DNA of 64,000 nucleotides from Porticoccaceae bacterium (GTDB lineage Bacteria; Pseudomonadota; Gammaproteobacteria; Pseudomonadales; Porticoccaceae): NCBI GenBank assembly GCA_026005035.1, contig BPKH01000001.1, positions 62,001 to 126,000 of the forward strand, read 5' to 3'. Shown piece by piece: positions 16,508 to 32,700 of this stretch (position 1 is its first letter; each line of letters starts with the position of its first letter). The notes under the pieces were generated by a model. It saw only the letters and a program-made list of their open reading frames with translations, ran no database searches and was not told where the DNA came from. The position numbers and the translations under genes were made by a program.

Positions 16508-17696
16508 CCTCCACACCGAGGTCGTGGAGCATCTTGATCACGGCGGCGGTCATCATCGGCGGGCCGCACAGGTAGTACTCGCAGTCCTCGGGGGCCGGGT
16601 GGTCCTTGAGATACATCTCGTAGAGGACGTTGTGGATGAAACCGGTGGGCCCCGTCCAATTGTCCTCGGGCAGCGGCTCGGAGAGGGCCAGGTGCCACTC
16701 GAAGTTGGGGTGTTCGGCGGCCAGGCGATCGAACTCTTCCACGTAGAAGGCCTCGCGCAGGCTGCGCGCGCCGTACCAGAAGGTGATCTTGCGCTGGCTC
16801 TTGAGGCGCTTGAGCTGGTCGAAGATGTGGGAGCGCATGGGTGCCATGCCGGCGCCGCCCCCCACGAAGACCATCTCGGCATCGGTCTCCTTGGCGAAGA
16901 ACTCCCCAAAGGGGCCGTAGACGGTGATCTTGTCCCCCGGCTTGAGGCTGAAGACGTAGGAGGACATCTTCCCCGGGGGGATCCCCTTGCTGCCCGGCGG
17001 CGGGGTGGCGATGCGGATGTTGAACATCAAGATCCCCTTCTCCTCCGGGTAGTTGGCCATGGAGTAGGCGCGCACCACCGGCTCGGTGACGATGCTCTCC
17101 AGCTCGAAGAGCCCGAACCGCTCCCAGTCCGGGCGGAACTTGGGATCGATGTCGAAATCCCGGAAGCGCACGTGGTGGGGCGGCGCCTCCAGCTGCATGT
17201 AGCCGCCGGCGCGGAAGGCCACGTCCACCCCCTCGGGCAGGTTCAGGGTGAGCTCCTTGATGAAGGTGGCCACGTTGGGGTTGGACTTGACGGTGCACTC
17301 CCACTGCTTGACCCCGAACACCTCCTCGGGGACGCGGATCTTCATGTCCTGCTTGACCGGCACCTGGCAGGCGAGGCGCCAGCCCTCGCGGATCTCCCGC
17401 CGGGTGAAGTGGCTCTCCTCGGTGGGCAGCACCGCGCCGCCGCCGGCCTCGATGACGCAGCGACACTGCGCGCAGCTGCCGCCGCCCCCGCAGGCAGAGG
17501 GCAGGAAGAGCCCCGCCTCGGCGAGGGTCTGGAGGAGTTTGCCGCCGGCCGGCGCGCGGATGGTCTTCTCGCCGTTGATCTCGATGCTCACCTCGCCGCC
17601 GCCCACGAGGAAGGAGCGGGCCACCAGGATCACCAGGGCGAGGGCCACCACCACGGCGGTGAACATGACCACGCCGAGGACGATTTCGATGTTCAT
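16473..17696 (-). CDS. nqrF: Na+-translocating NADH:quinone reductase subunit F
   Basis: NqrF is the NADH entry subunit. The 407-residue product has one N-terminal membrane helix (about 6-27), a ferredoxin domain with the [2Fe-2S] cysteines at 69, 75, 78 ([12 protein letters not shown]) and about 110, an FAD domain ([11 protein letters not shown]) and an NAD-binding domain ([17 protein letters not shown]), ending in the characteristic FDDFGG. It lies 27 bases after nqrE. Confidence 0.97.
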   Translation of the reverse strand: MNIEIVLGVVMFTAVVVALALVILVARSFLVGGGEVSIEINGEKTIRAPAGGKLLQTLAEAGLFLPSACGGGGSCAQCRCVIEAGGGAVLPTEESHFTRREIREGWRLACQVPVKQDMKIRVPEEVFGVKQWECTVKSNPNVATFIKELTLNLPEGVDVAFRAGGYMQLEAPPHHVRFRDFDIDPKFRPDWERFGLFELESIVTEPVVRAYSMANYPEEKGILMFNIRIATPPPGSKGIPPGKMSSYVFSLKPGDKITVYGPFGEFFAKETDAEMVFVGGGAGMAPMRSHIFDQLKRLKSQRKITFWYGARSLREAFYVEEFDRLAAEHPNFEWHLALSEPLPEDNWTGPTGFIHNVLYEMYLKDHPAPEDCEYYLCGPPMMTAAVIKMLHDLGVEDENILFDDFGG

Positions 17697-17723
17697 GACC
17701 GCTTCAACTCCTCTCGTCGCGGT

Positions 17724-18341
17724 TCACAGGCTGATGCCACCGAAGGACATGAAGCCGAGGGACATGAGCCCCACGGTGATGAAGGTGATGCCAAGGCCGC
17801 GCAAGCCCTCGGGCACGTCGCTGTACTTGAGCTTTTCCCGGATCCCGGCCAGGGCGGTGATGGCCAGCGCCCAGCCCACTCCTGCGCCGAGGCCGAAGAC
17901 TGCGCTCTCGGCGAAGTTGTAGTCGCGCTCCACCATGAACAGGGAGGTGCCGAGAATCGCACAGTTGACGGTGATGAGCGGCAGAAACACCCCGAGGGCG
18001 TTGTAGAGGGCCGGCACGTAGCGGTCCAGGAACATCTCGAGGATCTGGACGATGGCGGCGATGACCCCGATGTAACTCAACAGGCCGAGAAAGCTGAGGT
18101 CGACGGACGCCAGGGCGTCGATCCCGGTCCAGGCGAGGGCCCCTTCCTTGAGTAAGTGGTTGAGGATCAGGTTGTTCACGGGGACGGTGATGGCCATCAC
18201 CACGATCACCGCGATGCCGAGGCCCACGGCGGCGGGAATCTTCTTGGAGATGGCGATGAAGGTGCACATCCCCAGGAAGAAGGCGAGCGCCATGTTCTCG
18301 ATGAACACCGAGCGGATGAACAGGCTCAGGTAGTGCTCCAT
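17724..18341 (-). CDS. nqrE: Na+-translocating NADH:quinone reductase subunit E
   Basis: The 205-residue, six-helix membrane subunit starts [26 protein letters not shown] and includes [10 protein letters not shown], where the Cys participates in the intramembrane Fe centre shared with NqrD. Length and sequence are typical. It begins one base after the nqrD stop. Confidence 0.97.
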   Translation of the reverse strand: MEHYLSLFIRSVFIENMALAFFLGMCTFIAISKKIPAAVGLGIAVIVVMAITVPVNNLILNHLLKEGALAWTGIDALASVDLSFLGLLSYIGVIAAIVQILEMFLDRYVPALYNALGVFLPLITVNCAILGTSLFMVERDYNFAESAVFGLGAGVGWALAITALAGIREKLKYSDVPEGLRGLGITFITVGLMSLGFMSFGGISL

Positions 18342-18342
18342 G

Positions 18343-19002
18343 TCAGACGGCCTCCCGCACCGGGCTGTTGGGGGCGATGACGAACTCGGGCTTTTCCACC
18401 TGCTCCCGCTTCCAGGAGCGGATCGCCCAGATCAGCAAGCCGATCAGGAAGAAGGCGCTGGGCGGCAGGAGCAGCAGGCCGTTGGGGACATACCAACCGC
18501 CGGTGCTGGCCAAGGGCAGGATCTCGACGCCGAACAGCTTCCCGGAGCCGAACAGCTCGCGCACCGTGGCCAGGGCGATCAGCACGAAACTGTAGCCGAG
18601 GCCATGGCCGATGCCGTCCAGGAAGCTCGGCAGCGGCGGGTTCTTCATGGCGAACGCCTCGGCGCGACCCATGACGATGCAGTTGGTGATGATCAGGCCC
18701 ACGAACACCGAAAGCTGCTTGCTGATGTTGTAGGCGAACGCCTTGATCACCTGGTCCACCACGATCACCAGGGAGGCGATGATGGTCATCTGGACGATGA
18801 TCCGGATGCTGCCCGGGATGTAGTTGCGGATGAGGGACACCGACAGGTTGGAAAAGGCGGTGACCAGGGTCAGGGCGATACACATCACCAGGGAGACCTT
18901 GAGGCTCGAGGTGACCGCGAGCGCCGAACAGATGCCGAGAATCTGCAGGGCGATGGGGTTGTTGTCGAAAATGGGCTTGAGCAGAAGCTCCTTGGTCTTC
19001 AT
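18343..19002 (-). CDS. nqrD: Na+-translocating NADH:quinone reductase subunit D
   Basis: The 219-residue integral membrane subunit begins [20 protein letters not shown] and has about six helices; [16 protein letters not shown] carries the conserved Cys that pairs with NqrE in the Fe site. ATG at 19002 lies 5 bases after the nqrC stop, with GGGGAGG upstream inside the nqrC end. A GTG at 19011 would add three residues. Confidence 0.97.
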   Translation of the reverse strand: MKTKELLLKPIFDNNPIALQILGICSALAVTSSLKVSLVMCIALTLVTAFSNLSVSLIRNYIPGSIRIIVQMTIIASLVIVVDQVIKAFAYNISKQLSVFVGLIITNCIVMGRAEAFAMKNPPLPSFLDGIGHGLGYSFVLIALATVRELFGSGKLFGVEILPLASTGGWYVPNGLLLLPPSAFFLIGLLIWAIRSWKREQVEKPEFVIAPNSPVREAV

Positions 19003-19007
19003 GGCAC

Positions 19008-19784
19008 TCACGCCTCCCCGCGCTTCAGATTGGCGAGAAATCGCCCGTAGCCGTTTTCGCCGAGCCAGAACTTGATGAGGTGGTCCACCCCGCGGGTGGT
19101 GAGGGTGGCGCCGGAGAGCCCGTCCACCAGACAATCGGCGCGCGGGTCGCCGGCCGGCACCTCGCCCTTGACCACCCCGAGGCAGAGCTCGCCCCGTTCA
19201 TCGTAGACCTTTTTGCCCGGCCATTTGGCCTTCCACAGGGGATTGTCCACCTCGCCGCCGAGGCCCGGGGTCTCGCCGTGTTCGTAAAAGCCGAGCCCGG
19301 CGACGGTCTCCAAGTCCCCCTCCAGGGCGAGAAAGCCGTGGAGGGTGGACCACAGGCCGTAGCCGCGGATGGGCAGGATCACCTTCTCGAGCTCGCCCCC
19401 CTCGCCGCGCACCAGGTAGACGAGGCCATAGCGCTCGCGCCTTTTGATCTTGGCCAGGTCCTCCTCCTCGCTCAAGGGGCGAGAGAGCGCCGGATCCCGC
19501 GCCGCCGCCCGCTGGTCGTAGGTGGCGGGATCGACGGCGTCGGTGAAGCGCCCCTCGTCCAAGTCCACGGCCCGCACCTCGATGCGGGCGAACTGCTCTT
19601 CCACCGACCGCCCCGGCTCGAGCATGCCCGCCGCCGCGAGGATGTTGCGCTTCATGTCGAGGGCCTTGTTGGCCTGCTGGGCGTCGCGCAGCAGCACCAC
19701 CGCCGAGGAGACCACCACGGCGCAGGCCAGCGACACCAGCACCGCGACCCGCAGGATTCTGCCGACGCTCTCATTGCTGGACAC
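19008..19784 (-). CDS. nqrC: Na+-translocating NADH:quinone reductase subunit C
   Basis: NqrC (258 residues) is anchored by one N-terminal helix ([21 protein letters not shown]) and has a periplasmic FMN domain. The covalent FMN site is SGATLTTRG, with the acceptor Thr at about residue 227. ApbE downstream would flavinylate it. It overlaps the end of nqrB by 14 bases. Confidence 0.97.
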   Translation of the reverse strand: MSSNESVGRILRVAVLVSLACAVVVSSAVVLLRDAQQANKALDMKRNILAAAGMLEPGRSVEEQFARIEVRAVDLDEGRFTDAVDPATYDQRAAARDPALSRPLSEEEDLAKIKRRERYGLVYLVRGEGGELEKVILPIRGYGLWSTLHGFLALEGDLETVAGLGFYEHGETPGLGGEVDNPLWKAKWPGKKVYDERGELCLGVVKGEVPAGDPRADCLVDGLSGATLTTRGVDHLIKFWLGENGYGRFLANLKRGEA

Positions 19785-20979
19785 GGGCCATCCTCCTCTT
19801 CACGTTGGCCTGCACCACGAAGTGGTCGATCAGCGGTGCGAACAGGTTGGCGAACAGGATCGCCAACATGATCCCCTCGGGGAAGGCGGGGTTCACCACC
19901 CGGATGAGCACCGTCATCACCCCGATGAGGAAGCCGAACCAGAACTTGCCGGTGTCGGTCATGGCGGCGGAGACCGGGTCGGTGGCCATGAAGATCATGC
20001 CGAAGGCGAAGCCACCGAGCACCAGATGCCAGTGCCAGGGCATGGCGAACATCGGATTGCTGTCCGACCCCACGAAATTGAAGAGGGAAGACAGCGCCAT
20101 CATCCCGGCGAGCACGCCCAGCACGATCCGCCACGAGGCGATGCGCATACCGAGGAGCACCACGCCGCCGATGAGAATGGCGAGGGTGGAGGTCTCGCCG
20201 ATGGAGCCCGGCATGCGCCCGAGGAAGGCGTCCCACCAGGACAGGTGCTGCTGCACGGCGCCCATGCCGTCGGCCGCGGCCACGGCCAGGGGCGTGGCAC
20301 CGGAGAAGCCGTCCACCGCCACCCAGACCGCATCGCCGGACATCTCGGCCGGGTAGGCGAAGTAGAGGAAGGCGCGCCCGGTGAGCGCTGGGTTCAAGAA
20401 GTTTTTGCCGGTGCCGCCGAAGACCTCCTTGCCCACCACCACGCCGAAGGAGATGCCGAGGGCGGCCATCCACAGAGGCAGGTCAGGAGGACAGGTGAGG
20501 GCGAAGAGGATCGAGGTGACAAAGAATCCCTCGTTGATCTCGTGGCCGCGCACCGTGGCGAACAGTACCTCCCAAAAGCCGCCCACCAGGAAGGTGACCA
20601 GGTAGATGGGGACGAAAAAGACCGCACCATACCAAAAGCAGTCCCAGAGGCTCTCCGGATCGTGGCCGGCAAAGGCGGCGATCAGGGCGCCGCGCCAGCC
20701 CTCGATCCCCTCGAGCCCCATGGCGGCGAGCGCGGTGTTGGCCTGGTAGCCCAGGTTGTACATGCCGTAAAACATGGCCGGAAAGGCGGCCAGCCAGACG
20801 GTGATCATCACCCGCTTGAGATCGATGCCGTCGCGCACGTGGGGGGCATTGCGGGTGACGTTGGGCGGCGAGAAAAAGATGGTGTCGATCGCCTCGTAGA
20901 GGGCGTAGAAGCGCTCGAAACGCCCCCCTTTCTGAAAGTGGGGCTCGAGCCGGTCGAGAAGCCTGCGCAACCCTTTCAC
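19771..20979 (-). CDS. nqrB: Na+-translocating NADH:quinone reductase subunit B
   Basis: NqrB (402 residues, about ten helices) holds riboflavin and a covalent FMN and forms the Na+ path. The flavinylation motif DGFSGATPL puts the acceptor Thr at residue 229, close to Thr236 of Vibrio cholerae. [21 protein letters not shown] is strongly conserved. It starts 3 bases after nqrA. Confidence 0.97.
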   Translation of the reverse strand: MKGLRRLLDRLEPHFQKGGRFERFYALYEAIDTIFFSPPNVTRNAPHVRDGIDLKRVMITVWLAAFPAMFYGMYNLGYQANTALAAMGLEGIEGWRGALIAAFAGHDPESLWDCFWYGAVFFVPIYLVTFLVGGFWEVLFATVRGHEINEGFFVTSILFALTCPPDLPLWMAALGISFGVVVGKEVFGGTGKNFLNPALTGRAFLYFAYPAEMSGDAVWVAVDGFSGATPLAVAAADGMGAVQQHLSWWDAFLGRMPGSIGETSTLAILIGGVVLLGMRIASWRIVLGVLAGMMALSSLFNFVGSDSNPMFAMPWHWHLVLGGFAFGMIFMATDPVSAAMTDTGKFWFGFLIGVMTVLIRVVNPAFPEGIMLAILFANLFAPLIDHFVVQANVKRRMARVQQ

Positions 20980-20982
20980 CGC

Positions 20983-23965
<2,983 letters not shown>

Positions 23966-23998
23966 GGGGGCACCTGCGGGACTCGCTGCGGGGCGGCT

Positions 23999-24064
23999 AT
24001 TATCGTGATTCACCCCCCCGGACGCAACAAAACGCCCTGATTTGCTTCCCTTTTCGGGTAGAAT
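23999..24064. promoter_or_regulatory. Divergent promoters of gap and mfd
   Basis: Minus strand, for gap: GATAAT (24004-23999) with TTGCGT 17 bases upstream (24027-24022). Plus strand, for mfd: TAGAAT (24059-24064), -35 unclear. Both are short-range guesses from hexamers alone. Confidence 0.45.
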
Positions 24065-24090
24065 GGCGCGCCTTTGCAAAGACCCGCACC

Positions 24091-27562
<3,472 letters not shown>

Positions 27563-27566
<4 letters not shown>

Positions 27567-28351
27567 GCGCCCTCGCCCGCCTCGCCATCCTCGCCCTCGC
27601 CCTGGCGGCGCCCCTGTGGGCGGAAGAAGCCCCCTGGTACCAGGTGGAGGTGATCGCCTTCCTCCAGCCGGACCTGTCCGGGCGGGAAGGCCACCCCCCG
27701 GCGCCCCGACTCGACTATCCCGAGCCGCTGCGCTTCGTGGTCCCCCCTCCGGCGGCGCCGGGGCGGGATGCCCGCCTGGCCGCGCTGATGGTTCCGGCCC
27801 ACTTGCGGGACCGAGACGCCGCGGCGCTGCCCGAACCCTTCTCCCCCCTTCCCGGAGAGGCCTGGCAACTGCGCCCCGCGGCGGCCCGCCTGGCGCGCGC
27901 CGACGGCTTCCGCGTGCTGTTCCACGCCGCCTGGGTGCAACCCGCTGCCGGCAAAAAGAGCACCCCCTGGGTGCACGTCAGCGGGGGATCTCCCCTGGCC
28001 GAGGGGGTGCGGGAACTGGAAGGCGCCCTGCGCATCTGGCAGGGCCGCTTCCTCCACCTGGAGGCGCGGCTCTGGCGGGCGGAGCCACCCGCGCCCGGCG
28101 AGGAGGGGCGCGTAGCGCTGCCGCCGCCACCCCGGCGGCCCCTGAGCGCCGAGCTCATCCAGCTGGGCGTCGAACCACCGCCAACCGTCGCCACCGGCCC
28201 CCTCGCCGCCCGGGTCGACCTCCTGGCGCAGAGCCGCACCGTCTCCCCGGGGCGCCTCGTCTACCTGGATCACCCCCGGCTCGGGGTGTTGGCGTTGGTG
28301 ACGCCGCTGGCCTCCGAGGGCGACCCTCAAGGGGAAACGGCGCGGCAGTAG
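27563..28351 (+). CDS. CsiV-family peptidoglycan-binding protein
   Basis: The 262-residue product has a clear signal peptide (MSALARLAILALALAAPLWA, cleavage before EE) and the family opening PWYQVEVIAFLQPDL, followed by the typical LARADGFRVLFHAAWVQP and a C-terminal LLAQSRTVSPGRLVYLDHPRLGVLALVTP. CsiV (cell shape integrity Vibrio) is periplasmic and is often encoded next to mfd. ATG overlaps the mfd stop (ATGA), so the pair is probably translated together. The exact role here is inferred from family. Confidence 0.82.
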
Positions 28352-29067
28352 GCCCCGAGCAGCTCGATCAGCCGAGGCGTCGCCTCCGTCACCACCGCGC
28401 CGATCTCCTCTTCGCGGATGGGCTTCCCTGCGAGCCCGGCGGCCGGGTTCACCACCAGCGCCAGACAGGCATAGGGAAGGCCCGCCTCGCGGGCGAGCGC
28501 CGCCTCCGGCATGCCCGTCATGCCCACGAGGGTGCAGCCGTCCCGAGCCAGGCGGCGGATTTCGGCGGCGCTCTCCAGGCGCGGCCCCTGGGTCACCCCA
28601 TAGACGCCCCCCTCCACCACCGGCAGGCCAACCGCCTCCGCGGCCTCGATCAGCCGGCGCCGCACGGCGCCGTCGTAGGGGTCGGTGAAGTCCACGTGGA
28701 CCACCGGCTCGGGCGGTCCGTCGAAGAAACTGTGGTCCCGCCCCCAGGTGTAGTCGATGATCTGCTCCGGCACCACCCAAGCGCCCACCGGGAGGCTCGG
28801 ATCCACCGCCCCCACGGCGTTGACCGCCACCACCTCGCTCACGGCCAGTTCCCGCAGGGCGGCGACGTTGGCGCGATAGGGCACCCGATGGGGCGGCAGC
28901 CGGTGGCCGTCCCCGTGGCGGTTGAGAAAGACCACCTCCACACCCCTGAGCCGTCCCGCCACCGGCGCCGCCGCCGGCTCCCCCCAACGGGTCGCCACCC
29001 GCAGGGGACGAGCCTCCTCGAGGGGCAGCCGACCCAGGGCGGTGCCGCCGATCAGGCCGAGCCTCAA
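28327..29067 (-). CDS. S-methyl-5'-thioinosine phosphorylase
   Basis: The 246-residue purine nucleoside phosphorylase-family protein starts LRLGLIGGTALGRLP and has FLNRHGDGHRLPPHRVPYRANV and GMPEAALAREAGLPYACLALVVNPAAG. The NPAAG in place of the TDYD of adenosine-type enzymes points to MTI phosphorylase, as in Pseudomonas PA3004, in methylthioadenosine salvage. The start is TTG at 29067 with GGAGGGG upstream, overlapping the MscS stop by four bases (TTGA). Its end overlaps csiV by 25 bases on the opposite strand. nagZ-MscS-MTIP resembles the Pseudomonas nagZ neighbourhood. Confidence 0.88.
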   Translation of the reverse strand: MRLGLIGGTALGRLPLEEARPLRVATRWGEPAAAPVAGRLRGVEVVFLNRHGDGHRLPPHRVPYRANVAALRELAVSEVVAVNAVGAVDPSLPVGAWVVPEQIIDYTWGRDHSFFDGPPEPVVHVDFTDPYDGAVRRRLIEAAEAVGLPVVEGGVYGVTQGPRLESAAEIRRLARDGCTLVGMTGMPEAALAREAGLPYACLALVVNPAAGLAGKPIREEEIGAVVTEATPRLIELLGAYCRAVSP

Positions 29068-30173
29068 GGCCGCCCCTCCGCCTCGTCCGGCTCCGGCGCC
29101 ACCAGGTGCACCGTGGTGGTGGGATAGGCGATCTCGGCGCCGTGCTCGGCGATGATGTCGGCCACCCGCAAGAGAACGTCCTCCTTGATCGCGTGGTACT
29201 CGGTCCAGACGGTGGTGCGGGTGAAACAGTAGAGGAAGAAGTCCAGGGAGGAGGGCCCGAAGCGATTGAAGTTGACCATCAGGGTCTGCTCGGCATCGAT
29301 GCCGGGATGGCTGCGCAACATGGCCCGCACCGCCTCGAGGATCGCCGGCAGCACGGCCACGTCGTCGTAGCGCACGCCCACAGTTTCGAAAATGCGCCGG
29401 TGGGTCATGCGCGAGGGGTTTTCCACGGCGATCTGGGTGAACACCGAATTGGGAATGTAGAGGGGCCTTTTGTCGAAGGTCCGGATCCGCGTCAACCGCC
29501 AGCCGATGTCCTCCACCGTGCCCTCGATCTCCCGGTCCGGCGAGCGCACCCAGTCGCCCACGGCGAAGGGACGGTCCAGATAGATCATCAAGCCGCCGAA
29601 GAAGTTGGCCAGCAGATCCTTGGCGGCAAAGCCCACCGCAAGGCCTCCGATGCCCCCGAAGGCGAGCACGCCCGAGACGCTGTAGCCGAGGATCTGCAAC
29701 ACAATGAGGGCGGCGGTGATCAGAATGGCCGCGCGCAGCAACTTGCCCACCGCCCGCACGGTGGTGGGATCCATGGGCTCGCGGACGTAGCGGGGATCCA
29801 CCAGGTTGCGCTCGACGCGGCGCACCAGATCGAACAAAAAGAGCGCCAGCAGAAAGATCAGCGCCAGGCGGTTGAAGGTCACGATGTGGACGTACCACTC
29901 CGAATCGGTGCGCCGCGCCGCCAGGGCGGCGGCGAAGTTGACCCCCACGATCCACACCAGCCAGACCGCGGGCCGCCGACAGGCCTCGAGGAAGGCGTCG
30001 TCCCAGAGGGTGCGGGTGCGGCTCGCCCGCGCCGCGGCGGCGATGAGCAGCCGATTGACGGCGTAGCCGAGCAACAGGGCGCCGAAGATCAACAGAAAGA
30101 TTTCCACCCACAGGATCCAGCCGGAGCCGACCCACCCGGCGAGGCGGTCTTCGAAGGGCTTCAACAGGTCCAT
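29064..30173 (-). CDS. MscS-family small-conductance mechanosensitive channel
   Basis: The 369-residue inner-membrane protein has four hydrophobic segments before the MscS pore helix region VSGVLAFGGIGGLAVGFAAKDLLANFFGG, followed by the beta domain (RPFAVGDWVRSPDREIEGTVEDIGWRLTRIRTFDKRPLYIPNS, here split into its core pieces) and a C-terminal alpha-beta domain. Such channels open under membrane tension during hypo-osmotic shock. ATG at 30173 overlaps the nagZ end by 13 bases. Confidence 0.9.
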   Translation of the reverse strand: MDLLKPFEDRLAGWVGSGWILWVEIFLLIFGALLLGYAVNRLLIAAAARASRTRTLWDDAFLEACRRPAVWLVWIVGVNFAAALAARRTDSEWYVHIVTFNRLALIFLLALFLFDLVRRVERNLVDPRYVREPMDPTTVRAVGKLLRAAILITAALIVLQILGYSVSGVLAFGGIGGLAVGFAAKDLLANFFGGLMIYLDRPFAVGDWVRSPDREIEGTVEDIGWRLTRIRTFDKRPLYIPNSVFTQIAVENPSRMTHRRIFETVGVRYDDVAVLPAILEAVRAMLRSHPGIDAEQTLMVNFNRFGPSSLDFFLYCFTRTTVWTEYHAIKEDVLLRVADIIAEHGAEIAYPTTTVHLVAPEPDEAEGRP

Positions 30174-31183
30174 CCGCGCGCCTCCCACTGGCGCAACCGT
30201 TCCACCACCTCCCGCCGCCGCGCGGCGAGCGCCTCGGCACTGGGCCGCCGCGCCGACCGCAGGCGGTCGAGCCGCGGCGAAGGAGCGGCGAGCCGCTCCT
30301 CCAGGGCGTCGAGCACCGCTTCCGCCGCCGCCTGGTCGTTGCACACCAACAACAGCTCGCAGCCCGCGTCCAGGGCGGCCGCCGCGCGGGCCACCACGTC
30401 CCCCGCCACTGCGGCGCCGGCCATGGTCAGATCGTCGCTGACCACCACGCCGGAAAACCCCAGCTCGCCGCGCAGGATCTCCTGGAGCCAACGGCGGGAA
30501 AAGCCGGCCGGTCGCTCGTCCACTGCCGGGTAGTGCACGTGGGCGGCCATCACGGCGGCGAGGCGCGGTGCCAGAAAGCGAAAGGGGACCAGGTCGCGGG
30601 CGGCGATCTCCGCCAGCGGCCGCGGATCCACGGGAAGTTCCCGGTGGCTGTCGGCGGCCACCCAGCCGTGACCGGGGAAGTGCTTGCCGGTGGCGGCCAT
30701 GCCGGCGGCGGTCATGCCGGCCACGAAGGCCGCGGCCGCCTCGGCGACCAGCTGAGGGTCGCTGCCGAAAGCGCGGTCGCCGATCACCGCACTCACCCCT
30801 CGGTCCACATCGAGCACGGGAGCGAAGCTGAGGTCCAGGCCCACCGCCAACACCTCGGCGGCCATCAGCCAGCCCACCTCGAACAACAGGGTCGTGGCGT
30901 CGGGCGCGCCGGCGGCGAGCAAACCGCCCAGGCGGGCCATGGGCGGCAGGCGGGTGAACCCCTCCACCAGGCGCTGCACCCGCCCTCCCTCCTGATCCAC
31001 GGCGATCAGCAGATCCGGCCGCACTTCGCGGATGGCGCGGACCAGGTGCGCCACCTGGTCGCGGTCCCGGCAATTGCGGGCGAACAGGATCACGCCCGCC
31101 ACGCCGGGGCGGGCCAACAGCCGCCGCTCGGCAGCGCTGAGCTGGCAGCCGGCCAGATCGACCAGCAAAGATCCCGTGGGCAT
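30161..31183 (-). CDS. nagZ: Beta-N-acetylhexosaminidase NagZ
   Basis: NagZ (glycoside hydrolase family 3) removes GlcNAc from anhydro-muropeptides during cytoplasmic peptidoglycan recycling. The 340-residue product has IAVDQEGGRVQRL, LDLSFAPVLDVDRG, the catalytic His in ATGKHFPGHGWVAADSH and the nucleophile Asp in VVSDDLTMAGA. There is no signal peptide, as expected. The first gene of nagZ-MscS-MTIP. ATG at 31183. Confidence 0.95.
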   Translation of the reverse strand: MPTGSLLVDLAGCQLSAAERRLLARPGVAGVILFARNCRDRDQVAHLVRAIREVRPDLLIAVDQEGGRVQRLVEGFTRLPPMARLGGLLAAGAPDATTLLFEVGWLMAAEVLAVGLDLSFAPVLDVDRGVSAVIGDRAFGSDPQLVAEAAAAFVAGMTAAGMAATGKHFPGHGWVAADSHRELPVDPRPLAEIAARDLVPFRFLAPRLAAVMAAHVHYPAVDERPAGFSRRWLQEILRGELGFSGVVVSDDLTMAGAAVAGDVVARAAAALDAGCELLLVCNDQAAAEAVLDALEERLAAPSPRLDRLRSARRPSAEALAARRREVVERLRQWEARGWTC

Positions 31184-31265
31184 GGTGCTCCTCTTCGCGA
31201 GAGGGCGACCTTAGGAGGGGGAGGCGGGCCTGTCAACGGCACCGCCGTTTAGATCGATTGGCTAT

Positions 31266-31344
31266 GGCGGCAGGCCGCCTTATGCCGCCTCCGCCGGCAC
31301 GGGCCGGTTTTTTTTCGTTCCCGAAACTCCTTACGGGAATTTTT
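31266..31344 (+). terminator. Tandem intrinsic terminators without an obvious upstream gene
   Basis: On the plus strand CCGGC-ACGG-GCCGG (31294-31307) is followed by eight T (31308-31315), then TTCCCG/CGGGAA (31318-31339, 10-base loop) is followed by five T. A GC-rich hairpin (GGCGG-CAGG-CCGCC, 31266-31279) precedes them. The only gene to the left, nagZ, is on the other strand, so these would end an unannotated plus-strand transcript starting between about 31190 and 31260, or act as a leader attenuator. Confidence 0.6.
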
Positions 31345-31372
31345 GCAACCACTTTTTCATTCTCAGCCGGTC

Positions 31373-31400
31373 TTGCTCCCCGCCGCTCGGGTGCTAAGGT
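31373..31400 (+). promoter_or_regulatory. Putative promoter of the 31430 gene
   Basis: TTGCTC (31373-31378), 16-base spacer, TAAGGT (31395-31400); start predicted near 31407, 23 bases before the ATG. Confidence 0.4.
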
Positions 31401-31429
31401 CAAAAGCGCACGCACAGCGGGAGGAAGCC

Positions 31430-31751
31430 ATGGCCAAGATCGCACCGGAGATCGGTCGCTGGTACCAGGACGCGGAGCGCGACCTGCTCTTCGAGGTGGT
31501 GGCCGTGGACGAGCACGCGGGCACCATCGAGATCCAGTACGAAGACGGTGAGCTGGACGAGTTCGACGAAGAGAGTTGGCAACAGCTGATCCTCTTGCCG
31601 GCCGAGCCGCCGGAGGACTGGCGCATTCCCTACGAACTGGACGACGACGACCAGTACGACTCCGACGCCGTGCTGGTACCCCCGCCCCCTGGGCGATCCC
31701 CTGGCGCCCCTGGACGGGGCCGGCGGCTTCGACCTCGAAGACCTGCCTTGA
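31430..31751 (+). CDS. Small acidic protein of the DUF6763 type, frameshifted near the end
   Basis: The protein starts MAKIAPEIGRWYQDAERDLLFEVVAVDEH and continues with TIEIQYEDGELDEFDEESWQQL and PPEDWRIPYELDDDDQYDSD. It is small, very acidic and cytoplasmic, and matches my memory of a widespread gammaproteobacterial family of unknown function. After VLVPPP the frame changes. Removing one C from the run at 31685-31689 gives LGDPLAPLDGAGGFDLEDLP and a stop at 31751, for 106 residues. Without the fix the frame runs on as a Pro/Arg/Gly tail to 31771. ATG at 31430 has GGAGGAA upstream. Confidence 0.75.
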
Positions 31752-31786
31752 TGGGCCCGGGGGCGCCCTAGAGCGCCGGCGGCTTC

Positions 31787-31802
31787 CTGGATAAAATGCC
31801 AG
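31787..31802 (+). promoter_or_regulatory. LexA (SOS) box upstream of lexA
   Basis: CTG-N10-CAG (CTGGATAAAATGCCAG) matches the gammaproteobacterial SOS box outline. It encloses a -10-like TAAAAT (31792-31797), so bound LexA would block its own promoter; the lexA ATG is 22 bases downstream. Confidence 0.75.
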
Positions 31803-31824
31803 GAAAAGCACGGCGGGCGCGCCC

Positions 31825-32418
31825 ATGAAGCTCACCCCGAGGCAGGCAGAGGTCCTCGCGCTGATCGAACGGGAAATCGCCACCCGCGGCCGCCCGCCCA
31901 CGCGGGCCGAAATCGCGCGGGCGCTGGGCTTCCGCTCCCCCAACGCCGCCGAGGAGCACCTGCGCGCCCTCGCCCGCAAAGGGGCCATCGAGCTGGAGAC
32001 GGGCACGGCCCGGGGGATCCGCCTCAAGGCTCCGCCGGCCGGGGTGCCCCTGGTGGGCCGCGTGGCGGCGGGCGAACCGATCCTGGCCGCCCAGCACATC
32101 GAGGAATACCTGTCCGTCCCGGCAGACCTGTTCCGGCCGCGCGCCCACTACTTCCTCCGAGTGCGCGGCGACAGCATGTGCGAGGCGGGGATTCTCGACG
32201 GCGACCTGCTGGCGGTCCACCGCACCGACACGGCCCGCGACGGCGAGCTGGTCGTGGCCCGGGTGGAAGACGAAGTGACGGTGAAGGTGCTGCGCCGCCG
32301 CGGCCCCCACCAGGTGCTCCTCGAACCCCGCAATCCCCGCTATGCCCCCATCGCCGTGGACCTGCGGCGGCAGTCCTTCGCCATCGAGGGGCTCGGGGTG
32401 GGCGTGTTGCGCCGCTGA
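31825..32418 (+). CDS. lexA: SOS repressor LexA
   Basis: The 197-residue repressor has an N-terminal winged helix-turn-helix ([20 protein letters not shown], with [22 protein letters not shown]) and a C-terminal S24 autoprotease domain. The cleavage site is Ala82-Gly83 (GRVAAGEP), catalytic Ser117 ([14 protein letters not shown]) and Lys154 (VTVKVLR). RecA, whose gene ends the window at 63338, stimulates self-cleavage. An SOS box overlaps its promoter. No sulA lies between it and the next genes, unlike Pseudomonas. Confidence 0.96.
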   Translation: MKLTPRQAEVLALIEREIATRGRPPTRAEIARALGFRSPNAAEEHLRALARKGAIELETGTARGIRLKAPPAGVPLVGRVAAGEPILAAQHIEEYLSVPADLFRPRAHYFLRVRGDSMCEAGILDGDLLAVHRTDTARDGELVVARVEDEVTVKVLRRRGPHQVLLEPRNPRYAPIAVDLRRQSFAIEGLGVGVLRR

Positions 32419-32422
32419 CCCC

Positions 32423-32659
32423 TCAGTGGAGGGTGGGCGGCGCTTCGTCCCCTTCCTCGTCCTCCTCGGCGATCCGGGTGACCAGATCGATCCCGGCGTC
32501 GAGCATCGCTTTGGCCACCTCGAGCTCGGCGCTCTGCAGCAGCGAGCGGATCTCTTCGGAGAAGCGAATGCGGATCAAGGGTTCGTCCTCTTCGTCCGCC
32601 CGCTGCAGGGCGTAGTCCCCGTCGGGCAGGAGGACGAGCTCGTAGAGGGTATCGGACAT
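32423..32659 (-). CDS. Small acidic conserved protein (PA3009-like)
   Basis: The 78-residue product starts MSDTLYELVLLPDGDYALQRADEEDEPLIRIRF and ends in an acidic tail (EEDEEGDEAPPTLH). It resembles the small conserved protein encoded next to lexA/sulA and topA in Pseudomonas. Function is unknown. No signal peptide or membrane segment. ATG at 32659 chosen from the family start; it ends four bases from the lexA stop, convergent. Confidence 0.7.
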   Translation of the reverse strand: MSDTLYELVLLPDGDYALQRADEEDEPLIRIRFSEEIRSLLQSAELEVAKAMLDAGIDLVTRIAEEDEEGDEAPPTLH

Positions 32660-32700
32660 CGGCGTTTCGGCGGTGGGTTGAGGGCCAGTATAGCACGCGC

